Of a stretch of DNA of 64,000 nt, positions 35,726 to 47,566 are shown piece after piece. Within the stretch, counting starts at the first letter, position 1; the number at the start of each line of letters is the position of its first letter. The position numbers were made by a program, and so were the translations under genes. The notes below the pieces were generated by a model that saw nothing but the letters and a program-made list of their open reading frames with translations, made no database searches and had not been told where the DNA came from. This DNA comes from Tillandsia leiboldiana (lineage: Eukaryota > Streptophyta > Magnoliopsida > Poales > Bromeliaceae): assembly GCA_029204045.2 (NCBI GenBank), contig CM055066.1, forward strand, positions 47,836,745 through 47,900,744, in the 5' to 3' direction.

Positions 35726-37440
35726 GTGCCACAGGATGTTAGACTGCGAAAGGAGAGGACTTTGACCTTCTGCGAGGCAGACGAGAGGAGATTTGGTTGT
35801 TGAGGTCGTCAGAGCACACTGGTTATAGCGACAGTGTGAGAGGTGCTTACGGCGGCACCGGGACCCAAAGATATCTATGTTGCCACGAGATTCCGGGTGT
35901 GATTTCACCTGAGCTGTTGTTGATGCTGCCGGTTAGGGAGATAGAGATTGAGTTTGGCGTGGTTCGGGGAACCGCGCCACCCTCGACAGCACCTCATTGG
36001 ATATTGCCAGTAGAGCTGTGAGAGCTGATGGCGCAGTTGCAGGATCTGATGGATCGAGGGGTCTGTTTGACCTAGTGCCACGCCGTTGATATACGGTGGT
36101 GATGCCACATCGTTGATACACGACTGTGAGGGCCCTTTTATGGGTCGAGTGTAGACAGGTCCAAGTATTATTCTGGACCTTTTGATGGAATTATACTCCG
36201 GCAGTTGTACGTTTGATGCAGGTACAGATTTTGGAATCATACGGCTGAGTATTTCGCCAAGATGGTGTTCAGGACACGGTAGGGGCATTATGTTTAGTGA
36301 GGCCAAATGGATTGATTAGCGCCCTGCCACTCTTTTGGTTTGAGGAATTGTGCTCCAGCTGTACTTGATTGCTTTGGTAACTAGATCCTCCAGGGATAGT
36401 ATGATCTACTCCCAGAGCAGCTTGGAGCATGAGGAGCACTGGTGGATGTGTTACCATGCTGTGTGGATGAAGCTGTATGCCAGGCTATTGAGATACAAGT
36501 TTTAGCTTTAGAAGCTTACCTTCTTGGGTCACATTGTGTTAGCCGTAGGAGCGGCGGTGGAATTCCGGCCAATGTGGATGCTATTTGAGATTGGCTGAGA
36601 TCAACATTTATTGTTGAGGTGAGGAGTTTTTTTGGATTTGGCAGTGCCAGTAGAGCATGGCGAATGGATGATGAGACTGGTACTAGCGCCGATTGCAGCA
36701 TTGCCAGAGATGGGGGATGGACCTTGTGTCAGTGATGCCTCCTATTGTGGCTGTGGAGTTACCATTGGGTTATTCTTGAGCATTTTGTATCACCCCGCTA
36801 GGGCCACTGTGGTGGCGGATACCTGGAACCGGAGAGCTATTTGGGGTTGAGTTTGATGATTCCGTTGCTGGCGCTGGGTGGGACCGTTGCGGAACAGGGC
36901 TCGAGGTTGTGTCCCTGAGGGTCCCTTTTGACGGTAGACTGTGGTGAAGCAGTCCATGCGATTGGTCAGGATCCGTGAGTGATTGAGCGAGGACCCTAGC
37001 CGATTAGGGCTTCTTTTCCTTGGATGACCGTATGGGTATGTCTCGGATCGCCTGGTTGAGCTGGCACCAGGGAGCGGTTTTGGTGCGTGCTGCATTGGTT
37101 GTTCTCCCTTTCCCCCCAGCCTTTTGTTGGCGTTCTTGATGGTCCTTCCACGTCTCAGCTCAGGAGTGTTAGGCTTGTGGATTCCTCGCCCGTGATGGAC
37201 TCGTTTCCCTTGAGATCTGCGAGTACTTGTGGTACGAGGGATGCCGTTGCAAATTCTGGCTCGTGAGATGAGAGAATTATGCAATTTGGGCCATGCCGTA
37301 CCGGTTGTTGTTGTTGTTGTGGAGTAATCACGGGGAGTGATAGGTGACTTGAGAGCTGGAGACGGCAGTGTTATGTACCTACCCTTGTTTTTGTGGCACC
37401 TTTTGGGTTGAGCTAGTTTCGTGGACGAAACTTTCTTTTA
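35726..37440 (+). pseudogene. pol: Decayed pol of A2
   Basis: Starts directly after the solo LTR. It contains the RT linker PVREIEIEFGVVRGTAPP and HWILPVEL, ending at the shared stop at 36019-36021, then ELMAQLQDLMDRGV. Later come FAKMVFRTR, EHEEHW, FLGHIVLA and the RNase H parts SDASYCGCG and ILYHPARATVVAD (frame 36632-36850). The end reads into VDETFF before the polypurine tract. Stops and frameshifts are spread throughout, and the RT catalytic YxDD is not present. It is homologous along its length to the A1 and A3 pol remnants. Confidence 0.8.
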
Positions 37441-37441
37441 G

Positions 37442-37451
37442 TGGGGGAGGA
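37442..37451 (+). other. Polypurine tract of A2
   Basis: TGGGGGAGGA immediately before the 3' LTR. Confidence 0.85.
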
Positions 37452-38212
37452 TGTGGTGACCCAGATCTCCGCAGGGCTTCTACAGTGCGATTAGCAGCTT
37501 CTGGAGGCCTATATGGCATGTCGGCGGTGTTTCTGCACCAATTTGGACTCAAGTGATGGACTTCGGGTGTATAATGGATCACGTGAGTGATCGGAGGACC
37601 CCGTCGGATGTTTTGATGTGGTTTCGCGCGAAATGGTTATTAAAATTGGACTCAGCGCGAAATTTGAGTAAAGAACACTTCTTCGGGAATTTTTGGCAAA
37701 TTTTAGAAGAGGAATTTGGCAAATCGGACTTCGGATTTGGATTCAGCGCGCGAAAACGGTCAAGATGGACTATTTACTTGTATTTTTCGGAGCCCGGATG
37801 ACCCGGCACGGATTTCGAGGTGATTGGTACTGTTCCGGCCGCCGGAGGGGCGCCGGCGGCGGCGGCGGGCGGCGGAGCGCGGCGGCTGGCGGCGGCGGAG
37901 GTGCGCGGTCCACCGCGGAGGCGTGCACCCGGGCGCTGGCCACGTGGCGCCTCCCGGTTGGCGGGCGCTGTGGGCGCGGTCCACGGGATGGCGCGGGTGC
38001 ACGGTGGACCCGGGGGTGGACACGTGGCAGATCGGGGTTGGTGCGGCGTTGTGCGCGCGGTCCACGGTGCGGGGAGCTGGTACCTCGGGCCGCGTGCCCG
38101 ACAGGCACGCGTGGGCGCACGTGGGGCGCGGCGTGGGCGCGTTGACCCGAGGCTCCCGGTGTGGACGCCACGTGTCGTCGCTGGGTTCGGCCACGTGGCG
38201 CTTGGCTGTTGG

Positions 38213-38237
38213 CCCAAACAGCTGTTTGCTGTTTGGG
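38213..38237 (+). promoter_or_regulatory. Upstream hairpin in the A2 3' LTR
   Basis: CCCAAACAGC, loop TGTTT, GCTGTTTGGG: ten perfect pairs. It corresponds to 33368-33390 in A'. No equivalent hairpin is present in A1 or A3. Confidence 0.6.
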
Positions 38238-38260
38238 TGTACACGTGGCGGCCTGGGGTT

Positions 38261-38313
38261 CTTCCGGGCGTGAACAGTAACGGGCCGGGCCCGCTACTGT
38301 AGCAGCCCGGAAG
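38261..38313 (+). promoter_or_regulatory. Promoter dyad in the A2 3' LTR
   Basis: Outer arms CTTCCGGGC and GCCCGGAAG; inner arms ACAGTAACGGGCC and GGCCCGCTACTGT (one mismatch). It is the counterpart of 52247-52295 with different bases on both sides. The copy in the 5' LTR is at about 27713-27765. Confidence 0.7.
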
Positions 38314-40690
38314 TACCGGGCGCCCGAAACTTTGGGCCAAAATTCCAAAGTTCGGATTTTCGGGCTGGGCTTTAAATAGCCGTCTTGTGAGGGAGTTTTG
38401 CCCCCTTTCCCGAGCTCCCCTGCCCATGGCCCCTTTAGGAAAGTTGTAGATCTTGGTGTTGTGCATCTTTTGGCAGAGGCCCGGATTTTTTGGAAGCCGC
38501 GGCGTCGACGACTTCGGCATCGGAGCGCAGTGTGGCGATTTTTCATCGGAGGCCCGTTATCGTCGCAGTTTGATCTGGGAGGTCTACAGAGCTACTCCGT
38601 CAGTATTTTTGGACGATTTCTGCGGCGTTGGAATCACGAGAGGTACGTCTTCGACTTTCGTGTGATCATCTTGCTGGATTCAGAGTTTATGACACGGTTT
38701 TCGAGGCATTTCTAAGCCGCTGTTTTCTGGTGGAGTTTTTGGACAGCGGCCCCTTGCCGGAATTTTATCTCCGCACCCGAGTGTCGGATTGAGACGAGCC
38801 TATACACTTTTTGGATCTACTCGTCGCAAGGATTATCATTGTATTTTTTCGGGATTTTTCTGAGGCTTGCCCGAAGGTATACTATTTCCCTTTTATCTGT
38901 GTTTGAGTTTACAGTTGTGTGGTTGTGAGTATTTGCGCACCTGTACCTGTGGAATTTGTAACTTGGCCTACGGGGCTCGGATTTGGGCGTGCAGGTACCC
39001 GTTTCGAAGGTCTTGACGAGATGCTCGCTGTGATATTTTTATTGGAATTTTTGGAGTTCGTTTTACAGGTGAAAATTTCGCATTAAGGGGACTGTTCCCG
39101 GCAGATTTGTGATGCTTGGATTTTATGGAATTAAGTGTAACTTTGGGTCGTGTTTTTGTACCCAGGAGGTATTGATCACTGTTCCTGTATTGTTGGATTG
39201 GTGGGTGAGTAGAGATATCTGTTTCTGGACTTTCTCAACTGTGCGACTCCGGACAGTTAGCATTTTCAGGTGGGTGGCCTTGTCTCCAAAATTGACGGAC
39301 TGTGCTTTAAATCTGCTATAGTAGGACTATGCATGATAGTGAAATGCTTGTGCAGCATGTTAGAATGTAGGAATTGCTATTCCTTGTATTATCTGATGGT
39401 ATTGTCATCTCCTTGCTTTCTACCACCTGTAAATTATAGTTATTGGAACTTGACCTAGCACCCCGTCATATGTTGCATGTGTAACCAGACTAGTAGAAAA
39501 CCCTCACTTGGGCTAGGGTTATTTCTGCTTTAGACATCCACACTTCTACTTTCCTGGACATAGTGTTCTTCCTCGCCCGGGTAGTGGGCCGAGTGGTCAG
39601 GTGTTATCTTTTAGTGTGGGATGCATGTTACACTCGTGCTTGGGAGCAGAGTGGCGTCTGGTAGATGTAGTTGGTTGTTCTTCTGTAGCGGGAGCTGTTT
39701 GGGTAGACGGCGGTCCCGAGATGTTTTATTTTTCTTGTTTTATCTGTCGCCGCTGTGTTAGTGGCAGCGGTAGATCAGTGTTAGCAGGACCTTAAACCCA
39801 GAACCTTTTTGGACACACATATGATTTTTGTCAACCAAATATTTTCTTCCAAGCATCGTAGGGTCGCCTGAGTCTGTTCCTGTTTGATTGGACGAAGGCA
39901 GTAGCTCTTCGAGGCTTAGATGTAAAACTTGGTTTCAACTGTTTTCCTAAAAAGAACTAAAAATCATTAAATATGGATTTCTTACAGATCAGATGGCTTC
40001 AGTAAGAAATGTCACATTTTTCCTATAATTAACCACCCGAGATGATTCGAGTGGTCTGGGTTCTAAGGTCTGCCTTCTTCTTGGGACGAGAACAACGAGA
40101 GGCTATGCCTAAAGCCTGTTCTTGTTTGATTTGGATTGTAGGTTCTAGTCTTTCGGGGTTCCCGGACCCTTCCTCGGGTCAGTGGATGCGATGTTGGCCT
40201 GTAGAGGCAGTTGTTCGCAGTGGATGCGACTTTGTGCTATGAGTTGGTAGAGTGTGATCTAGAGGTTGTTTCTCTGATTTAGTGGTGGAGATGGTTCTCC
40301 CACTTAGCTTTGAGGATCTTGGGGTTCTGGCAGATCGAGTCGTGGAAGTTTCCCGACTCAGCCATGGTCGTGCTTTATCAGATTGAGTCGTTGAGGGTTC
40401 TCCGACTTAGCTGTTTGAGTCGAGGTTCTTTTTCCGACTGAGTTGTGTTTGAGCTTGGAGTTACCGATCTGTTTGATCGTGGATCATAGCCTGCATGAGC
40501 CGCATTTGGCTTGACAGAGATACTTTACAGAGATACTTTACAGAGATACTTGAGATGGGTTACTTTGACTCGAGCGGGTCGCTCCCCTCGAGGGCCACTC
40601 CGGAGTAGGCGAGACCGGGTTGTGTACCGGCGTGAGATTGAGCTTTTCTATCGCGACTTGTCGTTGCATTTGTCCCTCTGGCTGTGCTGG

Positions 40691-40824
40691 TGTTGGCAGT
40701 CATGGACGTCCTACGTAAGTCCGCTCCTCCGGGACGTAACGGCAGTAGGTTGGCGCATGTTGGCAGTCATGGACGTCCTACGTAAGTCCGCTCCTCCGGG
40801 ACGTAACGGCAGTAGGTTGGCGCA
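40691..40824 (+). repeat. 67-bp tandem duplication in the A2 3' LTR
   Basis: Copies at 40691 and 40758, identical in position to 30135-30268 of the 5' LTR. Confidence 0.92.
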
Positions 40825-41567
40825 GGCTTGACTGGACCTGATGAGGCAGTCAGTTCAGATTGGGTGATCAGAGATGAGAGTTAGTTGTGGCATCATGTTC
40901 TTTCTGTTCCACTCCTTGAGCATCTAGGTAGAGGCATAGTAGCTGTAGAGTTTACTTTTCCAGCTTTCCTTACAGCACTGCTTTTGTTACTTTTTGCCTC
41001 TAGTGGACTTAGTGGGCAGACCGTCGGGCTTGTTGGCGGCACCCACTGAGAACTACTTGGGACGTAGTTCTCACACCCGTCGTGGTGTCTTTTCCCACAG
41101 GAACTTCTACTCTGGTTCCTGTTGTTCCTGTTGCTGATCCTTCTGACCGAGCGAGGGAGTCGCGAGCTAGTTCCCTACCCGTCGTTGGAGTGTAGCGGTA
41201 CCCCTTCAGAGGAGAGCTTCAGTAGATTAGTTATTTTATTTTCCTTCTTTGAGAGACTGTTGTAGTGAGGATTGTTGTATTGTGAGCCTGTACACTGATG
41301 TATTTATTGGAGATACCTCCCGGTTGAGTTCTGAGTTTGTATATGAGGATATTGTATGATTATCATTTTGGGAGACGGACATCGTTGTATTATTTCCAGT
41401 TGTACAGTGATTGATTTAGTTATACAACAGATTTCTATTTTTTAGCTCTGATATCTGTTTAGCTGTAGTACTTCTCTTGCAGGTAGGACGCTTCGCCTAT
41501 GCGGGTTTGGCATAGGTGGCGGATCTGTTGGCGAGCCGGGTCGCAGTTTCGACCCCGGGGCGTGACA

Positions 41568-41572
41568 GGCAA
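41568..41572. other. Target-site duplication of A2, right
   Basis: GGCAA, matching 26899-26903. Confidence 0.9.
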
Positions 41573-41789
41573 TGCCACTGTTCGGCACCTTTTCGGCTGA
41601 CATAACCTTGTCGAGGGCTCACGGGTCTATCATCAGACCACTTTATCGGTAAAGAATAATCTCCACGGGGAGCTACCCCGGCCATGTTCGTGAAGTACAG
41701 CAGTGCATGGCAAATCATAATGATCAATCTCACGGTCTAGTGACCGGGTAGTCGGCAACATGCCGAGATCCCAACAGGGAATCATCTGT

Positions 41790-41910
41790 CTATATCTATC
41801 CATCGGAATCAATCAATCATGCATATCGAGTAGTGTCTATCAATCAGGATCAATCAATCATGCATATCGAGTGGTATCTATCAATCAGGATCAATCAATC
41901 ATGCATATTA
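41790..41910 (-). repeat. 41-bp tandem repeat in LTR B4
   Basis: Three units, with GCATAT at 41821, 41862 and 41903 and the shared phrase ATCAATCAATCATGCATAT. Confidence 0.85.
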
Positions 41911-41966
41911 ATAATATCTCGAATAACATCTCAATGACAAGAATCAACAGGTGTCATCTAATCATG

Positions 41967-42099
<133 letters not shown>

Positions 42100-45000
42100 A
42101 TCAATCAGGATCAGTCAGAAATAATCGGGGATCGTGTAGATAATAATCGGCTGACCGTGAACAAACAATCACATGTATAAGTCTAATCGAGTCGATGTCA
42201 AACAGGAGAATCATGACGTGTCAAACGAGATTAACATATATCAGATAAGTCCTATAGATATACTCATCAGGGCAAATCAAAAACAGGTGTCCGACTGGAC
42301 TAAAGCAACCAGAGGGCCGAATAGATCAAGCCCGGACCGAAGCTAACCCACTTGGATGAAGGCAGATCCTCGAACTCCCGCTCGGCTACTGGGAGGCTGG
42401 TGCTGAACAACTGGGCCCTGAACAGAAAGCTATGATCAATAATAAACTCACACAACCCATCCCGACGACGCTACAGTAACGCGACGCTAATACGGAACAA
42501 AAAGCCGATTTACGGGGCGAAATCCGATTCCCGAGCAACGAGGGTCTACGGGCCTCTAATAAAATGTCCAGTAAGTATAAAATTACTGTCTAAGGGTCAT
42601 CATCGTGTCCAAATCTCATTTTGATCCATAATATTTTCTAAATTGCATAATTACCATGAATTGATTGACTGTTTCAGCTCGTTCTTGAAATCCGGGAGTC
42701 CAAAAGCTGATCTGTAACTTCCAGCGCGTTCGTTACGATGAGACGGAACTCGTGCTCACAACATGGGACTGACACGACTCCCGAGATCAAGATTGGCCCA
42801 TAACACATTAGGGTTCAATTACAACTATGCAATATCTCAATCTATACTTGCTCAAATTGAACAATAACTGAAGCATCATGTTCAGAGAACATAGTAGAGT
42901 TGAGGGCTCACCTTTGGCACGTCGGAGGCAGGCCGGAAAGATCGCCGGAGCAACCCCAAAGATGGCTCAAGGGCTCGGTTTGGCCAAGTCAGATGCTCCC
43001 TGTTCAGACAGCAATTAAGTGTGAGCATCAGTAGGAGAGAGGTCTCAGAAGGTGTTCTGGTCAAGTGGGGTCGAGCCCCGGCGGCCGGAGGCGGTGGCGG
43101 CCGGAGACCAACCCAAGAACGGTATTTCGGGTGCCAGGTTGGAACCGAGCAACAGGGGGTGTCCCAGGCCCTAAAAAAAAATCATGGGGATCCTAGATTG
43201 GATGTTTAGAGCTTACCTGTGTGGGTGCCCGGATCCCGGAGCGCCGGGGATCGCCGGAGTCCGAGCTTGAACCGAACTCGGGTGCAACTCTGGAAGTTAC
43301 AAACCCGACGTTAGGAATGCCATGCAACGCTACCAATCATCTTAAAATGATAAATTAGACCTACCTGCACAGTTTCCGGTGGTCTGGAGGCGCCGGCGAC
43401 GCGCGGCGGCGGAGCCCGGCCGAGGTCCAAAAGCCGTTAATGGAGGAATCCGGCGCGGCGGTTCCGGGCCGGATCAGGTTGGACCAGAGGGTCTATCCCG
43501 GTGGTGTAAGGCTCGGTGCAGTGGTGGCCGGCGCCGGGAGGCCGCGGCGGCGCCGGACGGCGACGATCGTTGCTATTGCCCAAAATCGGTTTCTAGGGCA
43601 TCGCTGATCGGGCTCGATCCCCAACAGATGATGATCAGCCTCCGTGGGAAGGTTGCAGTCGTCAAGTGGAGAAATATCAACGGTGTTGATCTTGATCTTG
43701 ATGGCCGGATAACGGCGGAGCACGCGGTCGGTCCAAAGTGGCAATTCCGGCGGCTATGGCTCCCGCCGGTTAACCGGAATGCCGGGGACCTCGGGGCTGC
43801 AGGAGGGTGATCCCCCGGAGGTCAGGAGGTGACTGCACAGGGTCTCGGGACAACTTAAAGAGAAAACTTCCAACAACTCACCTTCGCCGGAAAGATGGAA
43901 GGAGAGGAGGATGGCCGCGGCGGCGCACGGCGACGGCTGGGGCTGGGTCCACCTCAGCTTGGCTGCGGCTCCACGGGGAAGTCCTCAGGACCCAGTTTTG
44001 ATCGCCTAGGTCCTTCTCGATCACCCTCTGCCCGAGTCACCCGAGATCAAGATGTTTCTGGATCTTCGTCTCCGGCGTCGTGGAGGCTGCGGCTGGTTGC
44101 GGGGAGGTTCGGGAAGTGAGGCAGAGAGGAGGAAGGTTTGTTGCGAGCTGGTGGTTGAGGGCTGAGGCTGCGGAGGATTTAACGATTTGATTTGCATTCG
44201 AATTCAAATTTTGAATAGTGCCTGGTATTGCACAATTGCAATTTGGTCCTCCCACACTTGGCATTTCGGCCTTAGTCCTTCACAGTATATTCCTCTCACA
44301 CTCAAGTCCCTCTCCACTGCGTGGCACGCAAAACGAGGCAGGTTTCATAGGGGTTTCATGTGCAAAAGTCGCATTTTTTGCTGTATTTTACGCTTTTCGA
44401 GGCGATCCGGTCGTCGAAACGGAAAATGGACTGCGCCATGACGTCCGGCTCGACGAGACCTATCAGGTAGCGATCTCTGATTTTCGCGAAACTGCCCGGA
44501 TAAAATCTCGGTCCATAATAACTGTGTCAAAATACAGTTTTCGCGCTTTTCGAGATTCCAGAGTCGTCAAACAGAATTTTCGACTGCGCCATTGCGTTCA
44601 GAACATCGAAAATAGCTAGAATTGACTACTCGAATCACTATATTAGGAGTCTAGATAGTAGATTTGCCAACGTTGGCGTGAAGGGGACTCGAAAATAGGG
44701 TTTACTGTTCACTTGTACCCGCGACTTAAGTCGCGGGTCCCGCCGGCTTCCACGCCGATTTCTGCGAGATCCGACCGTCAGATCTGAACAAGTTCAATAT
44801 GGTTTTCACTCGGTTCGACGAGACGGTCTCACTCGTGGTCTCGGATCTTCGAGATCAGGCTCGGATTGAAAAGTGATATTTCTGGCCCACTAACTGTGCA
44901 AATTACACTGCAGAAAAGGGGCACTGTCGCTATCTAAGTCATTTATGATCCAAATTCAACCTGACTTCAATCAATTTCATTTATTTAATTATTTACAAAA

Positions 45001-45281
45001 ATTTGAATTCTTACAGATAACTGATTACAAAATCTATAAAAATCATGTTAAATTCTAAAAAGATATACCCTAAATATCTTTTCATTATCATACAAAATCT
45101 ACAAAAATTACGTTATGAATATCCTAAAGAGATATACGCTAAATGATAGTAAAACTTATGAATATCCATATATATAGAACATAATAGCTAACTAATAAAA
45201 CTATCACATCACATATTAGGAGATTCATTATGAAAAAATATGTCTCAAAAATTATGGTAAAAAAGAAAGGGAATGCGACAC

Positions 45282-45343
<62 letters not shown>

Positions 45344-45722
45344 ATCAGTTGGTATATATATTATAGGTAATTTAATAAGAATTATAGGTAATCTGGAAAT
45401 TACCTATAATTTTAGGTAATTTGGAAATTAGTGCATAGCATATGAAGAAAGATATGATAAAAAAATAAGAATTTAAAAAATGTTTTTATATTTTCCCAAA
45501 TAATTTAAATAAAATTTTATATATGACTAAAAAAAATGCGATGTAATATTATTAAGAGATAATATGCCACATTTTAAGATCGAAATTATTTAGTTATTAG
45601 TAAATATAAGATAAAATCTTTATATACCCTCAGGTCATATATAATATTCTTTCATGGAAAATATTTGAGAATTCATAAAAATCACATTACATCACTTAAT
45701 AATATCATTTATATAACTTAAG

Positions 45723-45890
45723 ACAGTTAAATTTAATAACATCAGTTTCAAATTTAATAATTTTATAATTATAAATTTCTTAATATCTAGAGGTATGTAT
45801 GTAAGAACAGTTAAATTTAATAACATCAGTTTCAAATTTAATAATTTTATAATTATAAATTTCTTAATATCTAAAGGTATGTATGTGAGA
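45723..45890. repeat. 84-bp tandem duplication
   Basis: Two units starting ACAGTTAAATTTAATAACAT at 45723 and 45807, differing at only a few bases. Confidence 0.92.
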
Positions 45891-45934
45891 ATTAGTGAAT
45901 ATATCACATTAAAGATAAACAGTGGTTATAATTC

Positions 45935-46041
<107 letters not shown>

Positions 46042-46116
46042 ATATAATAATTTATTTTTAAAAAAGAAGGAAAAAATAACTTTACACATAACATTATAAA
46101 AAATAATAAAGAAATA

Positions 46117-46180
<64 letters not shown>

Positions 46181-47558
46181 CATACATACATACATACATA
46201 CATGCATACATACACACACATACATTAAAGAACTATGAGACAAAAGCGTCAGTCAAATGCAGGAGAAGGCGGCACGTATACAATGCGAACTGGGAAATCA
46301 ATATTTGTATAGATGTATAGATATATAGATTTTACCATTAAATCCAATTTGTATAGATTTTACCATTAAATCCAAACAATAAGAACATGGGGGAGACCCA
46401 AAAGAATTCAACAAAGCAAATCAAGAACAATTTCAAATCAGAAGTATTATACATACACATACACATACACATATATACATACATACATGCGTACATACAC
46501 AGGTACGTACATACATAAAAAAGAAAGGAAAGAACTTATAAATTAAAACAGTTTTTTTGTATCATTTAAATGAATATTTCTTGAGTAAAATTGTATGTAA
46601 AAGAAAGTTGAAAGACTTTCATTTTCTTTAGTAAAATTTTAAGTAGAAAAGTAGGAAAATCCCAAAATTTTTTTTACGTGAAAACGTTGGGAATGGCGAG
46701 AAATGGGGTAAAAAAGAAAATAAGAAACCCAAATAAGGGAAATGGAAAATTCAAAAGACCATTTAATTATAAAAAATGTAAGAATTTGAATTTTTATTGT
46801 AAATAAATAAAAGAAGATGAATAAAAGCCAAGTTGAAAATTTCAAATCATAAGTTGACCCCTTTTCATGCTGTGTAAATTGCACAGTTATGAGGCCAAAA
46901 TGTCGCTTTTCAATCCGAGCCTAATCTCGAAATTCCGAGATCACCGGCATGACCGTCTCGCTGAACCGAGTGAAAACCATATTAAGCATGTTTTGATCCG
47001 ACGGTCAGATCTTCCAGAATTCAGCGTAGAAGCGGGCGGGACCCGCGACTTAACATGAATAGTGCATGAACAGTAAACCCTAAATTCGAATTCCCCTAAG
47101 TGCCAACGTTAGCCGATTCGCTGTCCGGACTCCGATCATAGCGATCCAGGTAGTCGATTCGAACGGTTTCATCATTCTGAACGCAATGGCACTGACGGAA
47201 ATTCTGTTTGACGACCCTAGAGTCTCGAAAAGCGCGATAACTGTATTTCGGAACAGTATTTTATGGACCGAGATTTTATCCGGGCAGTTTCTCGAAAAAC
47301 AGAAATCGCTACCTGATAGGTCTCGTCGAGCCGGACGTCGTGGCGAAGTCCATTTTTCGTTTCGACGACCAGAACGCCTCGAAATGCGTGAAATACGGTG
47401 AAAATGCGGCCTTTTGCACAAGACACCCTATATTTTGTGCTCCGTAAAGCGTACCACTCTGTGGTGAGGGACTAAGCTGTAAGGTGAACATTTTCTGTGG
47501 AGGACTTGAAGCCAAATAAGAGTAGTAGAGGGACTAGAATGCATTTTGTGCATTTTTG

Positions 47559-47566
47559 TATAAATA
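47559..47566 (+). promoter_or_regulatory. TATA box of LTR B6
   Basis: TATAAATA about 780 bp into the LTR, followed some 35 bp later by CTCTAGCAACCCTAAACC, a plausible transcript start region. Confidence 0.6.

Larger units (their letters stand above)
26904..41567 (+). mobile_element. Retrotransposon A2, complete, with nested solo LTR
   Basis: A complete LTR retrotransposon: 5' LTR 26904-31011, interior 31012-37451, 3' LTR 37452-41567. The target duplication GGCAA flanks it at 26899-26903 and 41568-41572. It lies inside LTR B4. Both LTRs share a private 67-bp tandem duplication, which confirms they are a pair. The interior is interrupted by the solo LTR A' (32579-35725). Without that insertion it is about 3.29 kb and still has a 236-bp segment (32238-32473) lost from A1 and A3. 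gag and pol are both broken, so it is non-autonomous. Confidence 0.93.
37452..41567 (+). repeat. 3' LTR of A2
   Basis: 4,116 bp, TGTGGTGACCC to CGGGGCGTGACA. A clean copy with few differences from the 5' LTR once its indels are discounted. U3 has CACGTG at 37941, 38021, 38118, 38169, 38192 and 38242, two dyads, and TTTAAATA near 38371 in place of TATAAATA. The 67-bp duplication is at 40691-40824. Confidence 0.94.

Noticed and set aside
41790..41910. Possible CRISPR-like array of regular repeats
   Set aside because: Three 41-bp tandem units without unique spacers, in a plant LTR.
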